A stretch of DNA of 64,000 nucleotides from Pseudoxanthomonas sp. J35 (GTDB lineage: Bacteria; Pseudomonadota; Gammaproteobacteria; Xanthomonadales; Xanthomonadaceae). The notes below the pieces were generated by a model that did no database searches, was not told the origin of the DNA, and was given only the letters and a program-made list of their open reading frames with translations. Below are positions 1-11,640 of the stretch, piece by piece (the stretch's first letter is position 1; the number at the start of each line of letters is the position of its first letter). The translations under genes and the position numbers were made by a program. The stretch covers positions 1-64,000 of the forward strand of contig NZ_AZVB01000002.1 in the NCBI RefSeq assembly GCF_000513995.1, given 5' to 3'.

Positions 1-1
1 C

Positions 2-262
2 AGGCAGTGGTGCACGAACGTCATGCGCTCCAAGGTCGAGCCGATGAAGGACGTCGCGCGGATGATCCGCAAGCACTTCGACGGCATCCTGGCCTGGAGC
101 CAGACCCGCCAGACCAACGGCTTCCTGGAAGCCATCAACGGCCTGTTCCAGGCCGCCAAGCGCAAGGCCCGCGGCTACACCCGGCTCGACACCATGCGCA
201 CCGTCATCTTCCTGATCGCCGGCAAGCTCGACTTCTCGCGCCTCAACCCGCACGTGGCATAA
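2..262 (+). CDS. ISL3-family transposase, C-terminal fragment (cut by window start)
   Basis: The frame is open from base 2 and stops at 262, giving 86 visible residues of the C-terminal end of a DDE transposase. The segment NGFLEAINGLFQAAKRKARG followed by GYTRLDTMRTVIFLIAGKL is the characteristic end of ISL3-family transposases (DDE_Tnp_ISL3), including the last acidic catalytic region (the E of FLEAIN). The upstream part of the element lies outside the window, so intactness cannot be judged. The bases just after the stop (about 263-290) probably hold the right terminal repeat of the insertion sequence, but the left end is not available for comparison. The family call is firm; the exact insertion sequence is not identified. 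Confidence 0.8.
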   Translation, partial: RQWCTNVMRSKVEPMKDVARMIRKHFDGILAWSQTRQTNGFLEAINGLFQAAKRKARGYTRLDTMRTVIFLIAGKLDFSRLNPHVA

Positions 263-546
263 CCCACTCGAATTTCAAAAGAGCCTCTTTTTTCCAGCGT
301 GCCACACCATGCCGTTGCCGTCGCTGTTCTCCGCCGATTGAGCGAGCCGAGCATCGCAAGCGACGGCGGGGGACGGCCCACAACTCGCTTCGCTCAGACA
401 GTGGGCCTCTTCGCCCCCATCGCCGCTGCGATGCTCGGTTCGCTCCAACGGGTGGAGGAAAGCCAAAGCAACAGCAATGCCAACAGCAACAGCGTCTTGC
501 TTGCCACTCTCTCCGGGGAGAGGGGCTTGAGATGCGCAGAAATGGA
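263..546. other. Gene-free stretch between IS end and DUF819 gene
   Basis: No credible coding frame is present. The stretch holds the presumed right IS terminus (about 263-290), a large imperfect palindrome at 341-444, a C/A-rich segment (462-492) with repeated CAACAGCAA-like triplets, and a CTCTCC-CGG-GGAGAGGGG type hairpin at 506-530. Base composition is less GC-biased than in the flanking genes, which fits accumulated mobile or repeat DNA. Confidence 0.6.
341..444. repeat. Imperfect palindrome with about 41-44 bp arms
   Basis: The left arm 341-381 pairs with the right arm 401-444 around a 19-base loop. The outer part (AGCGAGCCGAGCATCGCA at 341-358 against 427-444) is nearly perfect; the inner part has mismatches and small bulges but keeps GGCCCAC (375-381) against GTGGGCC (401-407). 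It can form a long hairpin in either strand and sits between an IS remnant and the DUF819 terminator. It resembles an intergenic palindromic repeat, but no second copy was seen in this window. Confidence 0.55.
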
Positions 547-572
547 AAAGGCGAAGCTGAGGCTTCGCCTTT
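547..572 (-). terminator. Rho-independent terminator of the DUF819 gene
   Basis: A perfect 11-bp stem (AAAGGCGAAGC at 547-557 with its complement at 562-572) closes a 4-base loop. Read on the minus strand it lies 24 bases after the stop codon of the DUF819 gene and runs into a short T-containing tail. Confidence 0.75.
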
Positions 573-595
573 CCGCGAGGATGCCGCGAGGCGGC

Positions 596-1855
596 TTACT
601 GCCCCGCCATCATCCGCAGGACCTGGCCCAGCCAGTACGCGATCACCGTGCCGGTGGCGTAGCCGATGGTGCCGAGCAGCACGCCGACCGGCGCCAGCGT
701 CGGGTGGAAGGCCGCGGCCACCACCGGCGCCGACGCGGCCGCGCCGATGTTGCCCTGCGAACCGATGGCGAAGTAGAACAACGGCGCCCGCACCATCCGC
801 GCCGCGCCCCACAGCACCAGGATGTGGACCAGCATCCACACCACGCCCAGCGCCAGCAGCCACGGACGGCCGGCCAGCTCCATGAAGTCCATCTGCATGC
901 CGATGCTGGCGATCAGGAAGTACAGGCAGGCGCTGCCGATCTTGGCCATGCCCGCGTTCTCCAGCCGGCGCAGCGGCGTGAAGCTCAACAGCAGGCCGGC
1001 GATGGTCGAGCCCACCACCACCCAGACGAAGCTGGAGTCCAGGCTGAAGCGCGAAGCGTGCGGCACGTGCGCGCCGAACCAGGCCGCCAGCGGCGAGGCC
1101 AGCGCGTGCGCCGCGCCGACGATGCCGAAGCCGATGCCCAGGATCACCATCAGGTCGGTCAGGGTCGGGATGCGCGCGTTGGCCGCCTCGTAGGCTTCCA
1201 GCCGCGCCTTCATCTCGTCGATGGCGCGGGTGTCGGCGCCGCTGCGCGCGTCGATCGTGGCCGCGCGCCCGGCGAGGAAAAGCAGGGTCGCCATCCAGGT
1301 GTTGGCGATGGCCACGTCGACCACCGCGAACTGGCCGAACAGCGTCGCGTCGACCTCGTACACCTCGCGGATCGCCACCATGTTGGCGCCGCCGCCGATC
1401 CAGCTGCCGGCCAGCGCCGCCATGCCCTTCCACACGTCGCCGGCGACCACCTCGGGGTGGATCCACTCGAACACCTGGAAGGCGACGATGGCGCCGAGGA
1501 AGATGCCGAAGGTGCCGGCGCAGAACACGAACAGCAGCCGCGGCCCCAGCTTCAGCACGCCCTTCAGGTCGATGGTCATGGTCAGCAGGACCAGCGCCAC
1601 CGGCAGCAGCACGCGGCTGCCGATCGGGTTGTAGACCGCGCCCTGGGTGCCGTCGATCAGGCCGACGGTGTTGTAGACCGCGGGGACGAAGTAGCACAGC
1701 AGCAGCGCCGGCACCCACGAGAAGAACTTCTTCCAGAACGGGGTCGGGCCGCTGGAAAGCCAGAAGATCAGGCCCAGCGTGGCGGCGATCAGGCCGAAGA
1801 CGACGATGTCGTTCTGGATCAGGGCGGCGGTCGGTTCAGCGGCTTCGATCGCCAT
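596..1855 (-). CDS. DUF819 family integral membrane protein
   Basis: This 419-residue protein consists almost entirely of hydrophobic helices (about ten to twelve) and matches the DUF819 (YjcL-like) family. The first helix is near residues 17-34 (DIVVFGLIAATLGLIFWL). Glycine-rich helices with SWIGGGANMVAI around 130-140 and GSQGNIGAAASAPVVAAA near the C-terminus are typical family features, symmetric in the two halves like many secondary transporters. Substrate is unknown for the family. Start ATG at 1855 gives a normal length. It is followed by its own terminator, and the S9 peptidase gene upstream has a separate terminator (1893-1917), so it is probably transcribed alone. Confidence 0.8.
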   Translation of the reverse strand: MAIEAAEPTAALIQNDIVVFGLIAATLGLIFWLSSGPTPFWKKFFSWVPALLLCYFVPAVYNTVGLIDGTQGAVYNPIGSRVLLPVALVLLTMTIDLKGVLKLGPRLLFVFCAGTFGIFLGAIVAFQVFEWIHPEVVAGDVWKGMAALAGSWIGGGANMVAIREVYEVDATLFGQFAVVDVAIANTWMATLLFLAGRAATIDARSGADTRAIDEMKARLEAYEAANARIPTLTDLMVILGIGFGIVGAAHALASPLAAWFGAHVPHASRFSLDSSFVWVVVGSTIAGLLLSFTPLRRLENAGMAKIGSACLYFLIASIGMQMDFMELAGRPWLLALGVVWMLVHILVLWGAARMVRAPLFYFAIGSQGNIGAAASAPVVAAAFHPTLAPVGVLLGTIGYATGTVIAYWLGQVLRMMAGQ

Positions 1856-1892
1856 CGGCGATGTTCCTCTCTTCGTGCGGGCGGGAAAGCGC

Positions 1893-1917
1893 GGTGGCCG
1901 GCTTCACGCCGGCCACC
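1893..1917 (-). terminator. Terminator between S9 peptidase and DUF819 genes
   Basis: Perfect 10-bp GC-rich stem (1893-1902 with 1908-1917) and a TTCAC loop, 12-36 bases after the peptidase stop on the minus strand. Followed by GCGCTTTCCC, a weak T tract. Confidence 0.6.
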
Positions 1918-1928
1918 GGGGATGGAGC

Positions 1929-4079
<2,151 letters not shown>

Positions 4080-4257
4080 CCGGGGCTCCAGCAGGGCAAA
4101 CCCCGGATGGTAGGCGCAGGCCGGCGCGCGGTGCAAAGGTGGAAGGTCATGCACGCTGGCGGCGCCGGCAGGGTGCCGCCGGGCGGTCTTCACGGCCCGG
4201 TGCAGCCTCCCCGCCGACTGCGCGGCCCGGGGCCGCGCGTCCGGACGGCCGGACGGC

Positions 4258-6210
4258 TTACGCCGCCTCGGCGCGCTTGCCGGTGCGGTACAGCAGCCAG
4301 CCGACCAGGAACAGCACGACCAGGCCGACCCACTGCGCGGCCTTGCCCAGGTCCACCGGCAGCGCGAGCACCTCGGCGTCCTGGCTGATCACGATGGGCA
4401 GGGCGATGGCGATGCCCATCAGCGCCTCGCCGGTGATCAGGCCGGCGGAGAACAGCACGCCGGGACGGTGCACGCGGTCCAGGCCGGCCTCGTCGTCGTC
4501 GGAGACCTTGTGGAAGCGCTGCACCATGTGCGCCAGCAGGCCGCCGAGGAAGATCGGCACCATCAGCTCCAGCGGCAGGTAGATGCCGATGGCCGCGGCC
4601 AGCACCGGCACCCGGAAGCGCGAACCGCGCGCCTTCAGCCAGCCGTCCAGGGCGATGGTCAGCGCACCGACCACGCCGCCGATGGCGATCATGGTCCACG
4701 GCAGCTCGCCACCGAACAGCCCCTTGGCGACGGAGGCCATCAGGTTGGCCTGCGGCGCCGGCAGGGTCTTGGAGCCGATGCCGTAGGCCTCCTGCAGCAG
4801 GTTCAGCACCGGGGCCATGATCAGCGCGCAGGAGAACGCACCGATGCCCAGCATCAGCTGCTGCTTCCACGGGGTGGCGCCGACCAGGTAGCCGGTCTTG
4901 AGGTCCTGCAGGTTGTCGCCGCCCACCGCCGCGGCGCAGCACACCACCGCGCCGATCATGATCGCGGCCACCGCGCCCAGCGGTGCGCCGCCGACCTGGC
5001 TCTGGCCGTCGGTGCCCAGCAGCACCAGCAGCACCACCGAGGCGAACAGGATGGTGGCGATGGTGATGCCCGACACCGGGTTGTTGGACGAACCGACCAG
5101 GCCGGCCAGGTAGCCGGACACCGAGACGAACAGGAAGCCGGCCACGATCATGATCAGGGTCATGGCGAAGCTGGCGATCCAGAAGCCGACGATGGCGTGG
5201 TACAGCAGCCACAGCGGCACCACGAAGGCCACCAGCGCCACCAGCATCCACTTCATCGGCAGGTCGCGGTCGGTCTCGGCGATGGCCGCGCCGTGCATCG
5301 CGCCCTTGCGCGCGGCGGCGAAGCCGCTCCTGATGCCGGCCAGCAGCGAGTTGCGCAGCGAGAACAGCGTCCACACGCCGCCGACCAGCATCGCGCCCAC
5401 GCCCAGGAAGCGGATCTTGGCCGACCAGATTGCGAAAGCCGCGTCCTCGGCCGGCGCACCTGCAATTGCGCTGGCCAGGGCCGGGTCGCTGTCGAGGAAG
5501 AAGGCGTGGTACAGCGGGATGGCGATGTGCCAGGACAGGATCGCGCCGGACAGGACCACGATGCCGACGTTGAGGCCCACGATATAACCCACGCCCAGCA
5601 GCGCCGGCGACAGGCCGGTGCCGAGGTAGCCGATCACCTTGTTGTTGGCGAAGTAGCCGGCCACCGCCCAGCTGTCCGGGATCAGGCGCAGGCCGTTGGC
5701 CGCGGCCAGCTTCACCACGCCGCCGATCGCGGCGGAGATGCCCAGGATCTTCACGCCCGGGCCGGGGTTCTCGCCGGCCTTGAGCACTTCGGCCGCGGCC
5801 TTGCCCTCGGGGAACGGCAGCGGCTCCTCGACGATCATCGTCCGCCGCAGCGGCACCGAGAACAGCACGCCGAGCAGGCCGCCGAGGCCGGCGATGCCCA
5901 GCACCCACCAGTAGTCGAAGTCCGGCCAGTAGCCCATCAGGACCAGCGCCGGGATCGTGAAGATCACGCCGGCGGCGATCGAGGAGCCGGCCGAGGCGCC
6001 GGTCTGGACGATGTTGTTCTCCAGGATCGTGCCGCCGCCGAGCAGGCGCAGCACGCCCATGGAGACCACGGCCGCCGGGATGGCGGTGGCCACGGTCAGG
6101 CCCGCGAACAGGCCCAGGTAGGCATTGGCGGCCGACAGGATGACGGCCAGGACGACGGCCAGGACGACCGCACGGAAGGTGAGCTGCGGCGTCGCGCTTG
6201 GGCTGGCCAT
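4258..6210 (-). CDS. OPT-family oligopeptide transporter
   Basis: This 650-residue, highly hydrophobic protein of the OPT superfamily (bacterial oligopeptide or metal-chelate transporter type) has around 15-16 membrane segments starting at residue 13. Family-typical stretches include NAYLGLFAGLTVATAIPAAV near the N-terminus, the GASAGSSIAAGVIFTIPALV segment, and the GDNLQDLKTGYLVGATPWKQ motif in the second half. It takes up small peptides or possibly metal-peptide complexes by proton coupling; the substrate is inferred from family only. It lies upstream of the secreted S9 peptidase on the same strand with a 178-bp spacer. A peptide-scavenging partnership is plausible but unproven. Confidence 0.85.
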   Translation of the reverse strand: MASPSATPQLTFRAVVLAVVLAVILSAANAYLGLFAGLTVATAIPAAVVSMGVLRLLGGGTILENNIVQTGASAGSSIAAGVIFTIPALVLMGYWPDFDYWWVLGIAGLGGLLGVLFSVPLRRTMIVEEPLPFPEGKAAAEVLKAGENPGPGVKILGISAAIGGVVKLAAANGLRLIPDSWAVAGYFANNKVIGYLGTGLSPALLGVGYIVGLNVGIVVLSGAILSWHIAIPLYHAFFLDSDPALASAIAGAPAEDAAFAIWSAKIRFLGVGAMLVGGVWTLFSLRNSLLAGIRSGFAAARKGAMHGAAIAETDRDLPMKWMLVALVAFVVPLWLLYHAIVGFWIASFAMTLIMIVAGFLFVSVSGYLAGLVGSSNNPVSGITIATILFASVVLLVLLGTDGQSQVGGAPLGAVAAIMIGAVVCCAAAVGGDNLQDLKTGYLVGATPWKQQLMLGIGAFSCALIMAPVLNLLQEAYGIGSKTLPAPQANLMASVAKGLFGGELPWTMIAIGGVVGALTIALDGWLKARGSRFRVPVLAAAIGIYLPLELMVPIFLGGLLAHMVQRFHKVSDDDEAGLDRVHRPGVLFSAGLITGEALMGIAIALPIVISQDAEVLALPVDLGKAAQWVGLVVLFLVGWLLYRTGKRAEAA

Positions 6211-6338
6211 GTCTCTCGTGTCCCCGGATACGTAAGGGCGGACACGCTATCGGGCGGGAGCGGGCAAGTCCAGCCCCGCGCGGCCTGCACCGCCCTCCGG
6301 TCCGGTCCCGGGACCAGGGAGGACGGCAGGCGCGGACG

Positions 6339-6365
6339 CGGTGCGCGGGCCGGGCCCGCGCACCG
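6339..6365 (-). terminator. Terminator downstream of ssb
   Basis: A perfect 12-bp stem (6339-6350 with 6354-6365) with a CGG loop lies 7 bases past the ssb stop codon on the minus strand. No T-run follows, so it could also act mainly as an mRNA 3'-end stabiliser. Confidence 0.6.
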
Positions 6366-6371
6366 TCCGGA

Positions 6372-6875
6372 TCAGAACGGGATGTCGTCGTCGGCGAAGT
6401 CGTCGAAGCCGCCGGCCGCCGGCGCGGCAGGCGCGGACGCCGCCGGGGCGCTGCGCTGCTGGCCGCCGTACTCGCGGCGCGGCGCTGCGCTGCGCTGCGG
6501 GCGGTCGCCGCGATCGGCGTAGCCGCCTTCGCCGCCGCCGCTACGGCCGCCGAGCATCTGCATCTCGTCGGCGACGATCTCGGTGATGTAGCGGTCCTGG
6601 CCGTCCTGGCCGGTGAACTTGTCGTAGCGGATGGAGCCTTCGACATAGCACTGCGAGCCCTTGCGCAGGTACTCGCCGGCGATCTCGCCGAGCTTGCCGA
6701 AGAACTTCACCCGGTGCCACTCGGTGCGTTCCTGCTGGTTGCCATCGCGGTCCTTGCGCACGCTGGTGGTGGCGAGGCGGATGGTGGTCACGGCCATGCC
6801 GGACTGGGTGTACTTGGTTTCGGGATCGTCGCCGAGGTTGCCGACGAGGATCACCTTGTTGATGCCACGCGCCAT
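6372..6875 (-). CDS. ssb: Single-stranded DNA-binding protein SSB
   Basis: This 167-residue SSB binds single-stranded DNA during replication, recombination and repair as a homotetramer. It starts [19 protein letters not shown], the canonical SSB N-terminus of the OB-fold (about residues 1-110, with [21 protein letters not shown]). A glycine/arginine/alanine-rich linker follows (about 112-155), and the tail ends in [10 protein letters not shown], the acidic protein-interaction tip that recruits partners. It is transcribed divergently from the polyprenyl synthase gene; a TATACT -10-like box lies on the minus strand at 6923-6928. Confidence 0.97.
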   Translation of the reverse strand: MARGINKVILVGNLGDDPETKYTQSGMAVTTIRLATTSVRKDRDGNQQERTEWHRVKFFGKLGEIAGEYLRKGSQCYVEGSIRYDKFTGQDGQDRYITEIVADEMQMLGGRSGGGEGGYADRGDRPQRSAAPRREYGGQQRSAPAASAPAAPAAGGFDDFADDDIPF

Positions 6876-7023
6876 AGTCTTGGATTTCCGTTGCGCGCCC
6901 GACCGGGCGGGAAAGGCATTGCAGTATACCGGCGCCCTCCGCGCCAGCGCTGAACTCCCCGTCGAAGGGTAGGGTTTCCCTGATCGGGCCTTTATAATTC
7001 AGGCACTTTCCCAGGCAACCCGC
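6876..7023. promoter_or_regulatory. Divergent promoter region ssb / ispB
   Basis: The 148-bp spacer between divergent genes holds a perfect TATAAT at 6993-6998 on the plus strand (18-byte-short leader of about 20 bases before the ispB ATG at 7024) and a TATACT on the minus strand (6923-6928) about 48 bases before the ssb ATG. No good TTGACA box stands at the expected spacing for either. Confidence 0.55.
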
Positions 7024-8031
7024 ATGGCAGACCTCCCCATCTTCCCCACCCATGCCGGCCTTCCCGCGATCCAGGCCCTGGCCGCCGCCGACATGGCTGC
7101 CGTCGATGCGCTGATCCGTACCCGCCTGGCCTCGGACGTGGTCCTGATCAACCAGATCGCCGAACACATCGTCTCGGCCGGCGGCAAGCGCCTGCGCCCG
7201 ATGCTGGTGGTCCTGGCCGGCCAGGCCACCGCGGGCAGCATCGGCACCACCGCCGACCACCACCAGCTGGCGGCGATCATCGAGTTCATCCATACCTCCA
7301 CCCTGCTCCACGACGACGTGGTCGACGAGTCCGACCTGCGCCGCGGCCGCAGCACCGCCAACGCGATCTGGGGCAACGCCGCCAGCGTGCTGGTCGGCGA
7401 CTTCCTGTACTCGCGCAGCTTCCAGCTGATGGTCGAGCTGGACCGCATGGAGGTGATGCAGGTGCTGGCCGACACCACCAACCGCATCGCCGAGGGCGAA
7501 GTGCTGCAGCTGCTGCACGTGCGCAACCCGGACACCGACGAGGCCGCCTACCTGCGCGTGATCGAGCGCAAGACCGCGGTGCTGTTCGCCGCCGGCACCC
7601 GCCTGGGCGCGCTGGCCTCCGCCGCCGACGAGGCCACCCAGCAGGCCCTGTACGACTACGGCATGGCCCTGGGCTACGCCTTCCAGATCGCCGACGACGT
7701 GCTCGACTACACCGCCGACGCGGCGACCATGGGCAAGAACCTGGGCGACGACCTGGCCGAGGGCAAGGCCACCCTGCCGCTGATCCACGCCATGGACCGC
7801 GCCGCCCCGGACGTGCGCGGGCGCCTGCGCGCGATCGTGCAGGAAGGGGACAGCACGGCGATGCCCGAGGTGCTGGCCGCGATCCACGCCAGCGGCAGCC
7901 TGGAATACAGCCGCCAGCGCGCGATGGACTACGCCGCCGCCGCCGAGGCCGCGCTGCACGGCCTGCCGGAGACCCCGGCGCTGGCCGCACTGCGCGGACT
8001 GGCCCGCTACGCGGTCGAGCGCACCCACTGA
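7024..8031 (+). CDS. ispB: Octaprenyl (polyprenyl) diphosphate synthase
   Basis: This 335-residue trans-isoprenyl diphosphate synthase elongates farnesyl diphosphate with isopentenyl diphosphate to make the ubiquinone side chain. Both aspartate-rich magnesium-binding motifs are present: the first, DDVVD, at residues 97-101 (LLHDDVVDESD), the second, DDVLD, at 224-228. The GGKRLRP segment that binds diphosphate lies near residues 57-63. Length and motifs match the IspB family; chain length (C40) is assigned by family. It stands alone between divergent ssb and a convergent hydrolase gene. Confidence 0.9.
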   Translation: MADLPIFPTHAGLPAIQALAAADMAAVDALIRTRLASDVVLINQIAEHIVSAGGKRLRPMLVVLAGQATAGSIGTTADHHQLAAIIEFIHTSTLLHDDVVDESDLRRGRSTANAIWGNAASVLVGDFLYSRSFQLMVELDRMEVMQVLADTTNRIAEGEVLQLLHVRNPDTDEAAYLRVIERKTAVLFAAGTRLGALASAADEATQQALYDYGMALGYAFQIADDVLDYTADAATMGKNLGDDLAEGKATLPLIHAMDRAAPDVRGRLRAIVQEGDSTAMPEVLAAIHASGSLEYSRQRAMDYAAAAEAALHGLPETPALAALRGLARYAVERTH

Positions 8032-8053
8032 GTTCCGGCGGCGGGGCGCGCGC

Positions 8054-8851
8054 TCAGCCGCCGAACTGCTCCTGGAAGAAGTCCTCCAGCATGCGGTAGG
8101 CACGCCGCGCGGCGCGCTCGTCGTAGCGGCAGTTGCTGGCCGGGTCGTTGCCGGCCGAAGGCTCGGCGAAGCAGTGCACTGCGCCGCCGAAGTCGACGAA
8201 CTGCCAGTCGGCGCCGGCCGCGTCCATCTCCTTGCCGAACGCGGCCACGTCCTCTCGGCTCACCCCCCGGTCGGCGGCGCCATTGAGGACCAGCACCGGC
8301 GCCTTCACCGCCCCCGCTTCGGCCGGCAGCGGTGTGGACAGGTTGCCGTGCAGGCTGGCCACCCCGGCCAGCGGCGCACCGGCACGGGCCATCTCCAGCA
8401 CCGCGGTGCCGCCGAAGCAGAAGCCGAGGGCGCCGATCCGGTCCGCATCCACCGGTGCCTTGCCCGCCTGCGCCTTCAGCGCTTCCATCGCCTGCAGCGA
8501 ACGCTTGCGCAGCAGTGGCCGGTCGCTACGCAACGCACCGGCGATCGCGCCGGCTTCCTTGCTGTCCTGCGGCCGCACGCCGGCGCCGTACACGTCGGCG
8601 ACCAGTACCACGTAATCATTCCCGGCGATCTTCCGCGCGGTGGCGACCGCGTCGTCGGTCACGCCCATCCAGTTCGGCACCATGAGCAGGCCCGGGCGGC
8701 GCGCTTCGCCCTCGTCGTCGTAGACCAGCACGCCGCGGTAGCGGTCGTGTCCGATCGTCCATTCCACCGGCTCGGCGCGCGGCTTTGCCGCTGACGGCGA
8801 GGCCAGGCCCGTCGACAGCAGCACTGCACAGGCGATCAGCGGACTACGCAT
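8054..8851 (-). CDS. Periplasmic dienelactone hydrolase family protein
   Basis: This 265-residue alpha/beta hydrolase of the dienelactone hydrolase (DLH) family has its nucleophile Cys145 in the motif GFCFGG. Later residues fit the triad: Asp in LNGAADRGV and His in GAVHCFAEP. The chosen ATG at 8851 gives a signal peptide (MRSPLIACAVLLSTGLASPSAA), so the enzyme is probably exported; the longer frame upstream runs antisense into non-coding codon usage and is rejected. Its stop is 20 bases from the convergent ispB stop. The physiological ester or lactone substrate is unknown. Confidence 0.8.
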   Translation of the reverse strand: MRSPLIACAVLLSTGLASPSAAKPRAEPVEWTIGHDRYRGVLVYDDEGEARRPGLLMVPNWMGVTDDAVATARKIAGNDYVVLVADVYGAGVRPQDSKEAGAIAGALRSDRPLLRKRSLQAMEALKAQAGKAPVDADRIGALGFCFGGTAVLEMARAGAPLAGVASLHGNLSTPLPAEAGAVKAPVLVLNGAADRGVSREDVAAFGKEMDAAGADWQFVDFGGAVHCFAEPSAGNDPASNCRYDERAARRAYRMLEDFFQEQFGG

Positions 8852-8915
8852 GGCCAAGCCTCCGGCGTCGGGAGGCCCGAGTGTACGCGTGGGCGCGATC
8901 GCCGCGGCCTGGCGC

Positions 8916-10304
8916 TCAGGCCACGCCCAGGCCGGGGATGGCGCTGATCGTGTCCGGATCGAAGCCGGCCAGCGCGGCGAAGTGGCGACCACGCTCGGTG
9001 TAGTCGCGGTAGGCGCCGAAGCTGGGCGCGCCGGGCGACAGCAGGACCACGCCCTCGCCGCCCAGCAGACGTCGCGCGCGCGCCACCGCATCGGGCAGGT
9101 CTGCCGCGGCTTCCAGGGCGAAGCGCCCGGCGTCGGCCAGCGGCTGCAGCAGCGCGTGGATGCGCGGGCCGTTGCCGCCCATCGTCACCACCGCCGCCGG
9201 CACATCGCCGGCCAGCTGCGCGGCGAAGCCCGACCAGTCCAGGCCACGGTCGTGCCCACCCAGCAGGATCGCCACGCGGCGGCCGCGATGGCAGTCCAGC
9301 GCCGCGAGGCTGGCGTGCGGGGTGGTGCTGATCGAATCGTTGACGTAACCGATGCCGTCGCGCTCGCCCAGCCACTGCAGGCGGTGCGGCAGCGGGTGGA
9401 AACCCAGCGCGGCCGGCGCCAGCGGCGCGGCATCCAGGCCGGTGGCCTCGATCGCCGCCAGCACCGCGCACAGGTTGCCGCGGTTGTGGCGTCCGGGCAG
9501 CGGCACCGCGGCGGTGTCGAAGACGAAGTCGGCGCCGCGGTACAGCGCGTCGCCACGCAGGTGCCACCCGTCCTCGCGGTTGAACCAGACGACGCGGCTG
9601 TCCGTCAGTTCCAGCGCCGCCAGCCGCGGGTCGGCGGCGTTCAGCACCGCGGTGCGCGGCCGCGCCTGCGTCACCAGGCGCAGCTTGTCCTCGATGTAGC
9701 GTTCCTCGCTGCCGTGCCAGTCCAGGTGCTCGGGGAACAGGTTGAGCACCACCGCCACCTCAGGGCGCGCGCCGCTGCGGGCGACGTCCCCGGTCTGGTA
9801 GCTGGACAGCTCGATCGCCCAGAACTCCGGCGCCGGCTGCGGATCCAGCACCTCCAGCAGCGGCAGGCCGATGTTGCCGGCCAGCGCGGTGCGGTGGCCG
9901 CCGGCGCGCAGCAGGTGCGCCAGCAGCGAGGTGGTCGTGCTCTTGCCCTTGGTCCCGGTGACGCACAGCGTGCGCGCACCGGCGTGCTCGCCGAACCACA
10001 GCGTGGTGCCGCCGATGAAGCGGGTGCCGCGCGCGGCCGCGGCCTGCGCCTCGGGCCTGTACGGGCTGATGCCGGGCGACTTCACCACCACGTCGAAGGC
10101 CGACAGCGCTTCGGCATCGGGCTGGCCACGCGTGGCCAGCAGCGGGTCGCCCAGCGCGGCCACGCGCGCGGCTTCCTCGTCGTTGCAGAACAGGGTCAGC
10201 GGCAGCGCCGGCAGGCGCGCGCGGATCGCGCGCCACGCGGCCTGGCCCTCGCGGCCCCAGCCCCACAGCGCGACCCGCTGGCCCTCAAGCTGCGAAATCT
10301 GCAC
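8916..10304 (-). CDS. murD2: MurD2-type UDP-N-acetylmuramoyl-L-alanine--L-glutamate ligase
   Basis: This 462-residue Mur ligase has a Rossmann-like N-terminal domain ([10 protein letters not shown], residues about 11-20), the ATP loop TGTKGKST at about 116-123, and the C-terminal ligase domain with GHDRGLDW. I chose the GTG start at 10304: it has GGGAG seven bases upstream and yields an N-terminus (VQISQLEG) like other MurD2 proteins. Classical MurD adds D-Glu; in Xanthomonas, MurD2 adds L-Glu and MurL then epimerises it (established knowledge). The direct murL neighbour, overlapping by 20 bases, makes that assignment strong here. It is the last gene of the lysCA operon. Confidence 0.88.
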   Translation of the reverse strand: MQISQLEGQRVALWGWGREGQAAWRAIRARLPALPLTLFCNDEEAARVAALGDPLLATRGQPDAEALSAFDVVVKSPGISPYRPEAQAAAARGTRFIGGTTLWFGEHAGARTLCVTGTKGKSTTTSLLAHLLRAGGHRTALAGNIGLPLLEVLDPQPAPEFWAIELSSYQTGDVARSGARPEVAVVLNLFPEHLDWHGSEERYIEDKLRLVTQARPRTAVLNAADPRLAALELTDSRVVWFNREDGWHLRGDALYRGADFVFDTAAVPLPGRHNRGNLCAVLAAIEATGLDAAPLAPAALGFHPLPHRLQWLGERDGIGYVNDSISTTPHASLAALDCHRGRRVAILLGGHDRGLDWSGFAAQLAGDVPAAVVTMGGNGPRIHALLQPLADAGRFALEAAADLPDAVARARRLLGGEGVVLLSPGAPSFGAYRDYTERGRHFAALAGFDPDTISAIPGLGVA

Positions 10305-11640
10305 GCACCCGCTCCCACACGGCCGCCGGCACGCGATGCTCGCCGCCCACCTCGAGCAGGGGCCCGATGGCCAGCTCCGCGGCATCCAGCTGCGGCTGGA
10401 TCTCGCGCGCGAAGCGCGACACCAGCGCGTCGGCGCGCCATTCCGCGCGCGCGGCCAGCGCGGCCATGGCCGCGCGCGACTCGCGGCCCTCGCCCACGCA
10501 CTCGAACGGCTTGTGGTCCTGGTACTCCAGCAGCGCGTCGAAGCCCGGCGCCAGCGCCGGATCGTCGAGCAGGTTGCGGCCGAAGATCCGCACCAGCCGC
10601 GGCTTGGGCATGAACGGCGCCAGCGCCAGGAACACGAAGTGGCACTTCGGGCACAGCCCGCACCAGCGCTGCGCCGGCTTCTCGCCGAGGATGTGGAAGT
10701 TGCGGTTGCAGCTGGAGAAATGCGCGTCGTAGTGGTCGTTCTTCGCGAACTGGCGGGCCACCGCCAGCTCCGACAGTGGCCGCAGCAGCGAGTAGTAGTG
10801 CAGGTCGGCGGCGACCGTGCGCTCGACGTGTCCGCCGAAGGCCTGCTCGAAGGCCCAGCCCTTGGACCACTGGTGGTTGACCTCGCCTGTGCCGGGGATG
10901 AGGCTGCCGTAGCTGGCCGAGCGCTCGTTGGAGAACACCACCTGGCCGTGGCCGGTGAGCAGTGCGGCCAGCACCAGGATCGCCGAGTTCACCGCGGTCA
11001 CCGGGATGTGGCCGTTGTACGCGCCCTGGCGGTTGATCTCGAACAGCTGCGGCGCCAGCGCGCGGCCGATGTTAAGCGTGGGCAGACCGGTGCGTTCGGC
11101 GCAGGTGCGGATCAGCTGCGAACCGCCGATCCAGGCCACGGTCTGCTCCACGCCGGCGGCGCGCAGCGCCTCGATGCTGACCAGCGAGTCCTTGCCGCCG
11201 CCGATGGCGACCAGCGCGCGCGACGACTGCCCCAGCACCGGCGCCTGCGGCGCGGCGCCCCCCGCGACCGGGAAGCGGATGCGGTCGCGCAGGTCCAGGC
11301 CGTTGCGGTAGGCGAATTCGCCCAGGCCGTTGAGGTAGACCTGCTCCATCAGCGCGGCGGTGGCCGCGTCGATGGCGTACCCGTCGATGCGGATCGCGCG
11401 CGGCACCGCGGCCTTGTAGTAGCTGACGCCGGCAATCAGGTGCAGCAGGCGCACGGCCTGCTCCACCGCGGCGGCGCGCGGCGCGTCCAGTTCGAACGGC
11501 GCGCCGGGGATGGTGACGGTCTCGACCAGTTCCGCGCCATCGTCGAAGGCGTAGGCCAGTTCGGCCACGCCGGTGGCGGCGCTGAAGCCGCAGCGGACGA
11601 AGCGGAAAACCTGGATGGCGTCGCGGTCGAAAGTGGTCAT
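10285..11640 (-). CDS. murL: MurL, UDP-MurNAc-L-Ala-L-Glu epimerase
   Basis: This 451-residue protein matches the MurL epimerase of Xanthomonas, which converts the terminal L-Glu of UDP-MurNAc-L-Ala-L-Glu to D-Glu with ATP hydrolysis to AMP and diphosphate. Visible support is a PP-loop-like nucleotide motif GGGKDS at 147-152, consistent with adenylation chemistry, and a cysteine cluster CGLCPKC at 327-333 that may bind metal. The start ATG (11640) overlaps the upstream membrane-protein stop as ATGA; the 3' end overlaps murD2 by 20 bases. Together with MurD2 it would bypass the need for free D-Glu from glutamate racemase. Whether murI is absent elsewhere in the genome is not visible. Confidence 0.88.
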   Translation of the reverse strand: MTTFDRDAIQVFRFVRCGFSAATGVAELAYAFDDGAELVETVTIPGAPFELDAPRAAAVEQAVRLLHLIAGVSYYKAAVPRAIRIDGYAIDAATAALMEQVYLNGLGEFAYRNGLDLRDRIRFPVAGGAAPQAPVLGQSSRALVAIGGGKDSLVSIEALRAAGVEQTVAWIGGSQLIRTCAERTGLPTLNIGRALAPQLFEINRQGAYNGHIPVTAVNSAILVLAALLTGHGQVVFSNERSASYGSLIPGTGEVNHQWSKGWAFEQAFGGHVERTVAADLHYYSLLRPLSELAVARQFAKNDHYDAHFSSCNRNFHILGEKPAQRWCGLCPKCHFVFLALAPFMPKPRLVRIFGRNLLDDPALAPGFDALLEYQDHKPFECVGEGRESRAAMAALAARAEWRADALVSRFAREIQPQLDAAELAIGPLLEVGGEHRVPAAVWERVRADFAA

